A stretch of DNA of 64,000 nucleotides from assembly GCA_000827495.1 (NCBI GenBank), contig KN817624.1, positions 65,803-129,802 on the forward strand, given 5' to 3'. A program made the translations under genes and the position numbers. Under the pieces are notes generated by a model that did no database searches, was not told where the DNA came from, and saw only the letters and a list, made by a program, of their open reading frames with translations. The DNA is from Hypholoma sublateritium FD-334 SS-4. Taxonomy: Eukaryota; Basidiomycota; Agaricomycetes; Agaricales; Strophariaceae. Below, one piece after another: positions 13,151 through 24,144 of the stretch (its first letter is position 1; the number at the start of each line of letters is the position of its first letter).

Positions 13151-14322
13151 CTAAGCCATATTCCACATCTCTCCAAACTGTTGATAGACCCCTTGCTCGC
13201 CGCGCGATTGCCACGTCCCGTGACCGCCTCCATATAGGTGCGCTTCTTCGCTGTCCATCTCATTGACGGACCAGCGAACGCGCGTTGTGCCACCCACCCA
13301 GAATACGATCACCAGGAGCGACGGACAGAAGACACGCAGCTCGTCCGCAAGCACGCGCTGCACCGCGAGTGGGTTGGGTAGCGGGTTCCAGCGTGCGACA
13401 TCGAGCTCGATAATACGTAGGTGGTGCATACGTAAGAGACAGCCGTGAAATCGGTGGCGCTGTAAAACAAAGCTGGTGAGCGGGCAACTCTGGTGGGACA
13501 TCATGGGGAGCAAAGACTTACTGAGGTCATGGGATACGGCAGGGTGCCAATATATTCCAGGTCGGGGAGGATCCGGACGAGCGTCTCCATCACCGGCACT
13601 GCCATGTCGTCTGTGGGGTCAAGCAGACACATCGCCTTCAGCGTCCCATGTAACGGGGCGAATTTGTCGATGCACGCTAAAGCAGCCGCGCTTTCGCAGT
13701 CGACCGTCAGCTGCACACGTTCCAATACGGAAGTCACAAACTGTACTCCAATTGAGAGCGTGCCATCGAATGTCAGCAGTTTAGGGAGGCTGATGTCCAC
13801 CGCACGGTGGAGCATCGGCCCGGCATCGTCGATCGCGTCGTAGATTTGTAGTGAGCGTAGCTCGCGCTGGCGCGCGACGAACGACACGGTGTGCGCGTCC
13901 CACGCGAAGCGAAGCCGCAGCTCGCGCAGGCGCACGGGGAGTTCTCTCGACCCGAAGATCCAGCTGTGCGTAAATGCCGTATCTGAGAGCCTGAGCGCTT
14001 CGAGCTGTGGCACATTTTCGAGCGCGCACTGGAGGGTGGCCCAGAGCGTGTGAAGGGAGGAGGCGGGGAGGCGGGCGCTGCGTGCATCTGGCACGAACGT
14101 AAAAGTGCGCACATATTGGGCGTGTCGCTGGGAAGCCGCGAGGACCATGCACGCTGCAAGACATGCAGCAGGTGTTGGTACGGTAACTTGTGAGTATAAG
14201 ATGGGCTCGGCGGCGGTTTGAAGGGATTTGCAAGTGAGGCAGAGCGCGAGGAGATCTCGTCGGTTTGTACCGGCGAGAAGACATGCAACCTTGCTATGTA
14301 TTTCGGGTGATAGTCGGAGCAT
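13151..14322 (-). CDS. F-box-like / leucine-rich repeat protein
   Basis: Exons 13522-14322 and 13151-13459 (62-base intron) give 369 residues. The N-terminus (LRLSPEIHSKVACLLAG, then RDLLALCLTCKSLQTAAEPILYS) has the typical F-box spacing: a leucine-proline-like start, then a helix with LxxCxxTCKxL and the LYxxV end. The remainder has repeated hydrophobic segments such as LEALRLSDTAF and LRSLQIYDAI, which look like irregular leucine-rich repeats. Such proteins are expected to be substrate receptors of SCF ubiquitin ligases, binding Skp1 through the F-box. The target is unknown; this class is very numerous in mushroom-forming fungi. The start was put at 14322 because the longer frame begins with TTG and its extra 42 residues lack family character. 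The gene is GC-rich and its antisense frames are open by chance. Confidence 0.8.
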
Positions 14323-15178
14323 CCCAGCGATCTCGACTTTAGATACGCGTATCAGAGTTAATGGGAGCTGTTCTTGGACAATGGACCGCAGGGGATTCTT
14401 CAGATGAGGGCGTGGTTTGAAAGAAGTGGTCCTGCGTAGGAGGGCCAAAGTCTTGGTCTAAATATGATTACGAGCGGTTCGTAGTTGGTTGACGAGCCGA
14501 TGTGAAGCAGGTGTACTAAATTTATAGAAATGTCAAATACGTCATCAGAATGTTCTTTTACCTTGGCTGATACATACGGGGATTTTACAATTCAATGGAT
14601 GGATTTTCGATCACAGCTCCAGATATTGCTATTGAGTGGTTCGCTTTAGGCGCTTGAATTACAGGACCTTGATTTGAAAGCTCTCTGGACTATGAATATT
14701 GCCAGTCACTTTCGCAAGCTGCGTTGTAGGATAAACTATGTCAGTGATATGAAAACTAATATCAGCCGATGAAATGAAACGTACCTTAGGTGCTTGTGAG
14801 ATTCTATGATATCTCTTTAACACATCCCAAGGTAAGTAAAGAATAAGCCAGAAGATTAGTACCGGGCTAATAAACTATTAGCCAGATCAAAGGCACGTTG
14901 GTGACATACTTTCTCGGCGTCGTCGACGTCTTCAAAACGAGGCAGAAAGTATGGGAGTGTGCTTGAAGGGGATCCTCAACAGACGATGTTAATGGTTGCG
15001 GTTAACGAGTTGAAATCGGTAAAGGGCGCAATAGAAGAAAGCCCGGCGGTCACGTTTCGGGTGGTACATTTACAAACACTCCTGACGCCCCTAAACTAGG
15101 GTTTGACCTACAAGTCTGGGCGTTGACCCAAACCCTGACTTTTTTCCGAGCTCGCCCCCTTTTTTGCTTTCTACCACC
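14323..15178. other. intergenic between divergent genes
   Basis: About 860 bases of AT-rich DNA between the F-box-like gene (minus) and the EB1 gene (plus), so it should hold both promoters. A pyrimidine-rich run just before the EB1 start (15139-15178) is typical of fungal core promoters. No other feature was found. Confidence 0.5.
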
Positions 15179-16315
15179 ATGACTGCTTCAAGAACAGATC
15201 TGTTGGCATGGCTGAACGAGCTGCTCCAGATAAACTACACAAAGGTTGAACAATGCGGGTCGGGCGGCGCTTATTGCCAAATTCTAGATTCAATCTATGG
15301 TGAGCACAATCGCGTCCGCGCTTTGGTGCTTTTCCGCTGTGGAGAACTCATATTGTCATGGACGATATCGTGTTATAGGCGATCTGCCGATGAACAGGGT
15401 CAAGATGGGTGCGAAGCACGAATATGAATACGTCGCCAACTACAAAGTCATGCAGAACGTGTTCAAAGCTAAGAAGATCGACAAGGTGTGCCACATTCCG
15501 CCCTGAAATTTCGCCTTGCACATTTAACCCGCCTGTTGTAGCCGATTCCCGTTGAGAGGCTGGTGAAGTGCAAAATGCAGTGCGTGTACAAAACATCCAT
15601 AGCTACTATCGACCACTGATCCGATCGCAGGGACAATCTCGAGTTCTTGCAATGGATGAAGCGCTTCTGGGACGCCAACTACGGTGGTCAGGGGTACGAC
15701 GCGGTTGCGCGTCGAAAAGGCGCGCCTGCCGACCCTCCAGCGACAATTGCACCTCTCGCCACCGCGCGCGCGACACCTCTGGGCACTGGCACTGCCACAC
15801 GCGCCGGCGGGCGTACCCCTGTTGGCGGATATCGCTCGGGATCAGCGCAACCTAACGAAGCCGTGCAGCAATTGCAAGCACAAGTGAAGGAACTCTCGTC
15901 GCATTTAGAGGGCCTCGAGAAGGAGCGTGATTTCTATTTCGAAAAGGTGAGTATTAGGCCTCAGCTGTAACTTCAATGCAGACTCGTTGCACGCGACGGA
16001 GAACTTTGACAGGGCAGCAGAGCGGCCCATTTGGCTCAATTTTGTTTGGGACCCAAATGATTAATATGATTCTTCCTCTCAGCTGCGCGACATCGAGATC
16101 TTGGTGCAACAACAAGTCGAAGTCCTAGAAGGCGAGGGAAAGGACGACCACACCCTGCGGGAAATCCAAAAGATCCTCTACTCCACGGAGGTGCGCGTTG
16201 TCGACTCGTCCTATTCTATTGCCTCCTTGTATCTGATCGCGTTTTCACTAATTTACAGGAAGGATTCGAGGTCCCGGAAGCCGGCGCTCCTCTTGATGAA
16301 GAGGAGACATTCTAA
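15179..16315 (+). CDS. mal3: EB1/Bim1/Mal3 microtubule plus-end protein
   Basis: Exons 15179-15299, 15379-15485, 15542-15579, 15631-15946, 16083-16190 and 16259-16315; 248 residues. Residues 1-108 are the calponin-homology microtubule-binding domain, with the hallmark start [13 protein letters not shown], the [12 protein letters not shown] segment and [13 protein letters not shown] near its end. A Pro/Ala/Thr/Gly-rich linker follows. A coiled coil starts near residue 165 ([20 protein letters not shown]) and leads into the EB-homology dimer domain. The last residues are EEETF, an acidic aromatic-ending tail as in EB proteins that recruit CAP-Gly partners. The family tracks growing microtubule ends and recruits other plus-end proteins. 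The length agrees with fission-yeast Mal3. The symbol is by homology only. Confidence 0.95.
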
Positions 16316-16604
16316 TGTGCCGACTGCCCAGTTGCACCATGTTTGGACGTTTTCGTTCTCCCTCGCTTTCGCACCATACCTACGTATTACCTACCATACC
16401 CGATAGTACTGGCCCCCACCATCCAACCCGCTTCATGTTTTTTTTTCTCCTGCAGGTCGCCCTTCTCGATTGCCAATATGATCATACAACGATACGCAAC
16501 GACCTGTTCCATCTTGACCTTGAAAAGATATCATTGACTATGATTGACAGATACACTGCATCAATGACGTCTCAGGTTCCCGTGTTGTCTGTCGAAGTTA
16601 TATA

Positions 16605-16685
16605 TCGGGTATGGTGTAACGGCTAACATTGCCGCCTCTCATCGAGTGATCGCGGCAGCTCGGGGTTCGATTCCCCGTACCCGAA
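16605..16685 (+). tRNA. tRNA-Glu (CTC) with 9-base intron
   Basis: A complete cloverleaf can be folded by hand: acceptor TCGGGTA (16605-16611) pairs with TACCCGA (16678-16684) and A16685 is the discriminator. The D stem is GTGT/ACAT. The anticodon stem is GCCGC (16631-16635) with GCGGC (16652-16656). The T arm is CGGGG-TTCGATT-CCCCG. The anticodon loop reads C, T, CTC (16638-16640), A, then the intron TCGAGTGAT (16642-16650) after position 37, then C. The anticodon CTC decodes GAG. The A and B boxes are internal, and a T run follows as pol III terminator. Confidence 0.9.
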
Positions 16686-16686
16686 C

Positions 16687-16692
16687 TTTTTT
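16687..16692 (+). terminator. RNA polymerase III T-run terminator
   Basis: Six thymines start two bases after the tRNA discriminator base, as expected for pol III termination. Confidence 0.75.
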
Positions 16693-17341
16693 GCGTCGCT
16701 ATGATAAGTATGTAACAAATCTACAGTCTGAATCCTCCTAACACATATTACATATGTCATACATACTACTATGACTTAGAAAGTCTTTATTATTTGCTAC
16801 CAGGCAGTTGGAACAATGAGTTTCCAAGTTCAGAGGTGAAAAAATTGTTCACGCTAATAAACTAGCCTCGTAACCAGGCCCTTCCAAAGAGGAAGCGGCG
16901 GACGCGAGAAATTTCGAGGACGAAAAGGCCAACTAGATATATTGCACCTTTTATGCCACTGGTTCTCTTGCATATGTACCACGTAGCACGGGTCAAAGAA
17001 AGCCATCTACGATTTGTCTACGATTTCATTTGAAGAAACCGGGTATCAATATACCAGTATCCAGATGGAAAAGATATGTGAGTTGCGTGTGTTGTCTAGG
17101 TAGTAAGTGCTAGTGTATGGAATATGGATATGATGATAAGTATGAAGGAAGTGAATGTTGACGTTGAGGCGTTAATGCCAGTAAGTTGAGGGATGGGGGC
17201 ACCGTCATCGAGATGCGATGCAGTACGGCAGGGAATATGGATGGGTATAAGTGAGGTAATATGATAAGTAAAAGTACATAGATATTTTATTTTAGTCCTC
17301 GGCGTTTGCAACAGGTTCAGGGAGGCCGGAGTTACATATGG
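16693..17341. other. intergenic
   Basis: AT-rich spacer between the tRNA gene and the 3' end of the MFS transporter. A short antisense frame at 17096-17311 has low-complexity Thr/Ile content and no family features. Confidence 0.5.
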
Positions 17342-19264
17342 TTAAACGCGCGCTAATATGCGGCGATCCACAAGGAGGCGCGCGCCCAGAATGAAGAGCG
17401 AGCCCAGCATCACGGTAGATCCCGAGAAAATGATCATCGCGAGGTAGCGGCCGTGGTCGCGCGTGAGCAGTGCCCCGGCTACGGGACCACCGAATAAGGA
17501 TCTAAAAAATAAGAAATGAGTCAGTTCGACGAAATTACTGAGCGCTAGCGGGGTGGGAAGTAATGGAGATGAGCGGAAAATTGGAATGGAAATGTGAAGG
17601 TTCGTGCGAACGCGCAGGGCTGGCGCCGAGTATGGGCGCTCTTGCCCTATATCCACATACAGCGCGCGCTGTGCAAGACAATAAACACTCAGATGTAGTC
17701 ACATCGAGCTGCGCAACCTGTGCACGTCGAACCACGACAATTTCCATTGGGCAGGAAGACTGCCCGTGAAGCGCGCCCATACCTAGCGACACAGAGATGA
17801 AAATAAGACACGGAAATATTAACTCACGGAAACGAGATGATGCTGTACAGCATCCCGATGCGAACACCCAAGCGCTCAAAATCTGAAATCTGAGCAACGC
17901 AGGGCGTGATAAGTGCGATAAACGCTCCGGAGAAAAAGCCATATGTCGCTGCGAAGAGCATTAGGGCTGTCAGGCCGCGCGCCATAAGCCAGATGGTGAT
18001 GCAGGTGAGCCCAGAAAGGAATGCGGCGGGAGTAAGCAGATTGAAGCGTCCAATGGTGTCGGACAAATATGCCGGTGCAATGCGCCCAAGGACGCCGCCC
18101 GCATTCAGCACAGCAAGCACCGAGAATGAGGTATGGTCCGGGACGGATATATGCTTCGCGTAGTCGACAATGTAGAAGAAGGGGATGAAAAGACCTGGCA
18201 GTTATAAAAATGGTTAGACTTCTCCGAATGAAGTCCGCGGAGTTTCTTACCAAGTGCGACAAACCAGCTTCCTGCAGCCAGTAAGGCGAATCGTGTGTCC
18301 TTTATCGTTTGGATATCGAAATATGGCCCAGGCATGTTATGTGTAGAAAGGCTTGAAACCAACAAGGTCGCGATTGCGCACCCTACGCCACTAGAAAGGC
18401 CAATAGTGCGCACCCCCCAGCCAAATCCAATGTGTTCAAATAGGCTTTCAATTACAACTGGATATACGACGCCACCTGCGTGATAATAGAGGATCAGTCT
18501 CCGTAGCTTGCCGCAAGGTGCGGTAAAGAAGAACTGACCCAAACCTGATCCCGCAATGGCAATACCGATCGCCGTTGCGCGGTATTTTGAAAAGTGCGTC
18601 GAGATACTGGCAAGTGATGGGTAGAATCTAGGCGGTCAGCATCACTATGTTAGCGCGATGATATCAGCCGCGGTAAAATGAAAACTGACAGAAGGCCAAC
18701 ACCCAGTCCGAACAATACACCCTGGCAGAGAATGTATTGGTAGTATTCTCTGCAAACGCTGGTAAGCATCATGCTCCCGACGTAGCATATTGTCCCAGCA
18801 ATCATGAGTCCCTTTGGCCCATGTTCATCAAAGAGGCGTCCAATAGGGGCTCCCTGTAAAAGACGGAAATGATTATAGAATCGGAAACGAGATAAATAAA
18901 AAGCACATACGGAGAAGAAAAAAGCCCAGAGCTGCAGCGATCCGATCCATGAAATAGTAGAGGCCGGCAAGTGCTGCAGCTGATGCCCCGCATACCACGC
19001 CTGGAACGTGCCAAACGCGTTCATCTGGCCAAACGAGAAGAAGAGTGCTATGAATGCGCCTAAGACCGCGAGGTTGGCCCGCCATCCGCCCTCGGGATAT
19101 GTGTGGTCGCATCTTGTTATTTGCGAGTCTACGTTAGATTCGATCATGACGACAGGATCGGCTACGAGGTTTGTCTTGCTCGGGCTGATAATGGTGGATT
19201 CATCGTCGAGAGAGATGCATACAGTTGCTGGTGTGTGCAGATATTTCTCGTTGAGGTCTGACAT
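17342..19264 (-). CDS. monocarboxylate-permease-like MFS transporter
   Basis: Exons in reading order: 18911-19264, 18690-18853, 18539-18627, 18251-18475, 17828-18194 and 17342-17501; 452 residues. After a cytosolic N-terminus the protein reads YPEGGWRANLAVLGAF and FGQMNAFGTFQAWY, the signature of fungal monocarboxylate-transporter-like (MCH/SLC16) permeases. GVVYPVVIE and the C-terminal half with NAGGVLGRIAPAYLSDTIGRFN (MFS motif A-like) follow. About 12 membrane segments are expected in the plasma or an internal membrane. Fungal members rarely transport monocarboxylates; riboflavin and other substrates are known, so the substrate is left open. The last intron (17502-17827, 326 bases) is much longer than the others (56-63). 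Splicing it out joins SIISFP to SLFGGPVAGALL exactly as in the family. Confidence 0.88.
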
Positions 19265-19397
19265 GGCGGTCAGGAAGTGACCGGCCGATGGCCAGCAGAA
19301 TGTCGAGGGGCACAGCTAGGAATTGGGACCCATTTGCGAGAAAGGGGGTTGCTAGATTTATAGTGAAAACACGCTTAGCCAAGGCCTGCATGATGCC

Positions 19398-19879
19398 CTA
19401 ATTTGGTGATGGCCCGCGATGCATATGAGTGACGTTTCCGAACAAGTGACATAGTGGCAGGCGGTGTTTGGCCGGCCATGGCGGATGGCTTAACACGGCT
19501 ATATATTTAGAAAGGGCGACTGCGAAGAGATGAGGGTGTGACGTACCAAGCCGTCGCCTGATCCCTTCTGGAACGTATGATGAGCCCATAATGAATTGGA
19601 ATCGACAGTCCACCGAGGGGAGGATGAAAAGCATGTCTGCGGGCTGGGCACATTCAAACGCCCGGATAATGCGGAAATCAACATCCTTCCGCGCTGGGGC
19701 AGGAAACCACTGGATGCTATCAAGTATTGAAATTTAAGGATGATATTTCCATGACTCGTACCGGAGTACTTACACTCATTGTAAATGTCGTACACTCCTA
19801 ATGAAGGAAGAATATCCAGGATCAAATCTAGCCGCTCGGTTGTCGAAACCTGAAAGCGGTGCAGTTGATTTGACGACAT
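19398..19879 (-). CDS. unrecognised short protein, perhaps a truncated gene
   Basis: Exons 19776-19879 and 19398-19716 (59-base intron using donor GTGTAAG) would encode 140 residues. Joining them gives ...VYDIYNDIQWFPAPARKDVDF and then RAFECAQPADMLFILPSV, which reads like real protein. The latter part loosely resembles the segment after the BTB/POZ domain in agaricomycete BTB proteins, but no BTB domain precedes it. The frame ends in sequence that looks non-coding, and a further donor (GTACGT at about 19545) could truncate it differently. It may be a gene fragment. The stop lies 133 bases upstream of the start codon of the MFS transporter on the same strand. Confidence 0.3.
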
Positions 19880-20607
19880 GCTGAACTTTCAGAGAGTGGT
19901 TGATATCTGCTTGAGTGAGTGGAAGAACGACGGATATTGTTCCCCAATCGTGTTTGAGCTCCTGATGATGCGACTCGTAATCAAGGCAGGTGAACGCAAG
20001 TCCCAGAGGTCGAAGAACAAAATGATGGGCGTATGCAGAATGACAGGAGTTTTTCCCAGATGATATGACTCAGAGGACCTTGCATGAGACATCGGTAGAC
20101 AGGTGAATGCTGGGAGAAACGGAGCGTGGCGCTTTCCGAATGTTGGTAGAGATTGCATCAAATGGCTAATGGCAGGCAGGTGCAAGGCAGGTGAATGCGA
20201 ATTTTGGGGCATCTATCTTTCGCTATTCCGGAATCCCTAGTCAGTGCTATGGAGATGCATTATTTAGAGGAGAGGAAGAACGGCGGTTTCAATTACATGT
20301 TACTCGCACTTTGCGTGTGGAGCAGTACCAGTGACTCTGCCAACTGGTTGCGAGCATGGACGATTCCGGGAGAGAGAGCCTCGTGCCCATTTGTCAGGTA
20401 ATTGCCCAATATGTCGAACATAACCCCATTTAGGTAACGTATTCACATTGTCCAAATGTCAGTACCGCTCCCTCAAATGAGGGAGCCCTCGATAGATAAT
20501 GATAAGGCCGACCAGCGGCAACGCCCGCTACCCACTGCATTTTCGCAATCAAGGCATTCAAGTACGCAAAACTATCGCCAAATACACAGTAAATAAACAT
20601 TAAAAGT

Positions 20608-21171
20608 NCAAATATTTNAGGGAAATTGATCGGTACACATGGTGCAAAGTATCTAAGCACGAGCCAACGTACTTGGAATACTTGTCAGCCCATGTCCGAT
20701 ACATGATGACAGAGGCTGGCACTTACGCAGCTACATTCATGAGGGAAATTACATGATGCAATGACATACGCCCGGCGTCAATCCATTCGGGGTCCNACCT
20801 AATCCACCTAGAGCAAAGTTTCCCGGCCATCCAGAAAACATCTTCACNGGTCTGGTCGGCCGCCATCATTGCTGCTGCATAGGCGTAAAACACGGCAGAA
20901 GAAGATAGATATGACGCACCAGCAAATGCAGTAAATGCATTATGCATACACATCCTATCAGGTAGCAAAGGAGCAGCGTCGTCACAGATATGAAGTGCTT
21001 GTGGTAATCCGGAGATCAAATGAAGATAGCCCCGTGAGCGACAAACGTTGGCCCAGTCAAGGCCTAAAACAATGTCATGTGGTGCCAAAGGAGATNTTGC
21101 AGATTCACTGTTCTCNTTAATGCAGAATGAGATTGCCGTAGTAAAACAGCCTGCAGGTACAGAGAGGGTCN
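20608..21171. other. cluster of seven ambiguous bases
   Basis: N occurs at 20608, 20618, 20796, 20848, 21096, 21116 and 21171 and nowhere else that I noticed in the window. Single isolated Ns usually mark positions where reads disagreed, as in collapsed paralogues or unresolved alleles. Confidence 0.9.
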
Positions 21172-21463
21172 AAGTAACAAGCTCAGAGCCACGGTGATCA
21201 TCATGGCGTGCTGCAATGATAATATCTGCAAGTCGACGGGAGATCCGTGTCATAAAGACATTGGCTGAGTAACAGGCTGTGGCCGGTGTCGAATTGGCAA
21301 GTAGGACTGACATCGGTCGGATTTGGTCAACGTGGGGGTGGAAGAAAGGTGCGTTCGCTGGCGTCGCTTCAAATCGAGCGCTGAGTCTCAGATCATTCAA
21401 ACAAAAGAAACGGGCGCGGGCGCCAAGTGTGACGACGTGTTTCGTGGGAAGAGTAACACTCAA
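20723..21463 (-). CDS. unrecognised protein with unresolved bases, 5' end unclear
   Basis: The frame is open for 246 codons and contains five of the ambiguous bases. The first in-frame ATG is at 21313. The sequence upstream of it to 21463 still looks coding (ARFFCLNDLRLSARF) but is cut off by a stop and no ATG, so a first exon or a truncation is likely. Visible segments are FMTRISRRLADIIIAARHDD, HDIVLGLDWANVC and a helical C-terminal part. The VLGLDW motif recurs in hypothetical proteins of polypore-type fungi, with no known function. The frame ends at TAA 20723, or it may splice at the overlapping GTAAGT donor. I do not recognise a domain. Confidence 0.35.
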   Translation of the reverse strand: MSVTLPTKHVVTLGARARFFCLNDLRLSARFEATPANAPFFHPHVDQIRPMSVLLANSTPATACYSANVFMTRISRRLADIIIAARHDDHRGSELVTXTLSVPAGCFTTAISFCIXENSESAXSPLAPHDIVLGLDWANVCRSRGYLHLISGLPQALHICDDAAPLLPDRMCMHNAFTAFAGASYLSSSAVFYAYAAAMMAADQTXEDVFWMAGKLCSRWIRXDPEWIDAGRMSLHHVISLMNVAA

Positions 21464-23320
21464 TTATGGAGAACGTGACGGGATGGGGCCCTAAAACCCT
21501 TCTACCTAAAGGTAGCGGGAATAATAGCCGGCCATCACCTAGTCGCTCTTATAAAGTCTACTTACTATACGAAGGAAGATACTCTTAATACCTTTCTAGC
21601 TATAAATTTAAGTCCTATTTGCTACATGATATAATTGCATATATCACGTATTGGAGGAGTAATAAGCAAAAGGATATTCAGGATCTTGAGAATTTTCAGA
21701 AATTCGGTTGTAAATTTTACGCAAAAAATAGCAGATTGAATGCAATCAGGTGCAAAGAAGCTTAAGCTTGAATCCTTGGCCTACATGACAAATAAACCGA
21801 ACGACATATCATAAGTATTCCCTTTCAAGGCTTCCCGTTGCTCCAGGTTTCTACGGTTTAAGTTTTAAGTTTCGGGCCTCAAGGTGCGTGCAAGTAAAAT
21901 CCCTGTACGGAGATATTACTTAGAGCCGCAGAATCCTTGAATATAGACAGAATGTTCTTCGAGAAGGCAGGAGGCGTCCTCACCAGTACGTCTTCCTGGC
22001 AGAACGTCACGCTCTCAGGCTGCAGATTATTGCGCCTTTTGGTGCCCTACGTATGAGGAGGAGGAGCGAAATAATGAGGGGTAGGTGCCAATCAAAGGTA
22101 GTTGCCGAGTGCTGCTGCCGGGAGAAGTCTGTCGGTAATACGTAGGTTATCTCTTAGTCCTGAGCTACTACGGCAGATGTTGGGCAGAGGAGAACGAAGT
22201 ACACGTATTTGAGAAGTCTAGTCAAAAACCCTGAGCGACACATTTTTGAAGGAGGCATAGAATCTCGTAGAAAGGATCTAGAAGTCGCGAGGAAGCGGAT
22301 GGGTTCCAAGGCTTCTTTAGCCTACTATTTTGATTTCTGGGTACGAATCAGCTCCTGTCTGCGCGCAGGCACTCCACCCAGGGGCTTCATGGGATATATT
22401 ATCTTCTGTGCGTGATTGCTACAATTTCAGTCATGAGTAGTTTTATTGGGTTACATAAGTAAATAAAGCAATCAATGGTTGTCAGCCTGATGTCCCACTA
22501 AATTTAGACGCCCATGGCCATCCATCTGGTTCGGGCATCTCTGAAAAGCTCCACAAGTCATTTTGTCATTACGTGTTTCTTGATTTGTGAAATATGAAAC
22601 TTGATACGGTAGCTCAAGCTGAAATTGAATGATGGTGTTATACATACCTGGGGACAAAATCGTGATACAAAGTTGAAGTTGAGCGGACGTCGCTGTTTGC
22701 CGCGGGTAGTCGACACCCAGTGGGGCCGCTACTGATTATGTTTCTGATTATAAGTAACAAGCCTGGTGGGGAATATGCCAGGCAAGCGAGTTATTAGATT
22801 TAGAAAACAAGGCAAATTGAATAGAGAGAGATGGTATTGATTCAGGTTCCTGAGGTTATGATCAGCAAGTTCGACTAAGAAAGAATGTAGTGGACATCGA
22901 TACCACCCTGTTTTGTCGACGCTACTGCGGCATAGTATTAGTTTTCCACCTCGATCCCACGCGGTTGTTGTACATGTCAGGAACTCTTTTCAAGTGAGTG
23001 GCGCTTCAAACATCACGTCCTGGCAGCATTCTCGACCCACGTTATTAAATATTGACCTAAGCACATCTCACAAGCAGCGAGTTGGTGGCATCTCAGTTTG
23101 AGTTTGCAGGGCACATTGGCAGCAATGCCACTGTAAGGGTTTACGGGAGGCAGTGCGCCATAGTTGCACTCCTAAATCTCAAATTGACAACGGGCACTAA
23201 TTGAGATTCTGGGGATGTGTTGATTCTTGCACTATAGCCGGGTTAAACCAACATCTCATTTAGGTCCAATTATTCCAAGATGGGATACAGTTGATAAAAA
23301 CCAAGAAAGCGCACGATTAA
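21464..23320. other. intergenic, no gene supported
   Basis: About 1.9 kb of AT-rich sequence. A frame at 22209-22415 and neighbouring pieces from 21960 contain Arg/Lys-rich stretches that may be relics, but none matches a family. The distal part is the 3' flank of the Ubc1 gene. Confidence 0.45.
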
Positions 23321-24144
23321 TCATTTCAGAAGCTCCTCGACCACCCTGTCATCCGATATTTGTGTTACATTAGGCCCACGGTAGTTGAGGCGGCGTAGGG
23401 CATCAATCTGGAAAGAATAAGACTTGGTCATGGAGTAAAAGAGAGAAAGGACGTACAACTTTTCCTCTTTGGAACCCAAGAGTTTCAAATCGGTCGACGT
23501 GAGCCCGTTCTAGACCAGCAATAGCTACCTCGTCGTCAGTGACTTTTCCAGCCGCTTTGTCTTTCTTCTCCTTCGCACCGGGACCACCTGCGTAAATGTG
23601 GGTCCAGTATGTCGCAGTATCCTCAAAACTAGCTTTGCTTGTCATATAGTGCTTGGCCACCTCCGCATCCTGAGGATCATTGGGCTCCGGCGAGCACAGC
23701 AAACTTTGCAGCGAGATAAGAGTTGATTTCAAGGTCAGAACAGGAGACCAGGCATCTTTGAGGATATCGAGACAGATCGCTCCGGATGCGGAGGATACAT
23801 TTGGGTGGTACACTTTGGTGATGAACTTCATCTTCACTGGTTGAAATGGATATGATTCTGGAATAACGATGTCCTGTTGTGGCACAAATTTAAATGGCTA
23901 ACATTTCGCGATGAAGGCTGTATAACTTACAACTTCGAACAGCCCTCCTTCGTATGGTGTACCTTCAGGCCCAGGAAATGATCCCTTCAGATGAAACGGC
24001 GATTCGTCGAAAAGGTCAATCTTGATCTGCGAAGTTTTGTCATTCTTGCAGTCTTGAACGACCGTGTATTAGTTGACATTAAATACAGAGAAGAAAAGGG
24101 ATACCAGTTATCTCTTTGTTAACCCTACGAAGTCTAGCGTCCAT
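23321..24144 (-). CDS. ubc1: Ubc1/UBE2K-type ubiquitin-conjugating enzyme
   Basis: Exons in reading order: 24105-24144, 23931-24052, 23457-23873 and 23321-23407; 221 residues. Residues 1-150 are the E2 catalytic core. It shows PFHLKGSFPGPEGTPYEGG, the HPN motif at residues 77-79 and the active-site cysteine C88 in GAICLDILKDAWSP. The position of C88 equals that of yeast Ubc1. The C-terminal ~45 residues (HVDRFETLGFQRGKVIDALR, then NVTQISDDRVVEELL) form a UBA domain, which distinguishes this K48-chain-building class from other E2s. The enzyme receives ubiquitin from E1 and extends chains for proteasomal degradation with ligases such as the APC/C. Introns are 49-57 bases. The symbol is by homology. 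Confidence 0.95.

Noticed and set aside
17535..17942. 135-residue minus-strand ORF across the long intron of the transporter
   Set aside because: It runs out of frame with the transporter exon and has no family features; the intron model restores conserved sequence.
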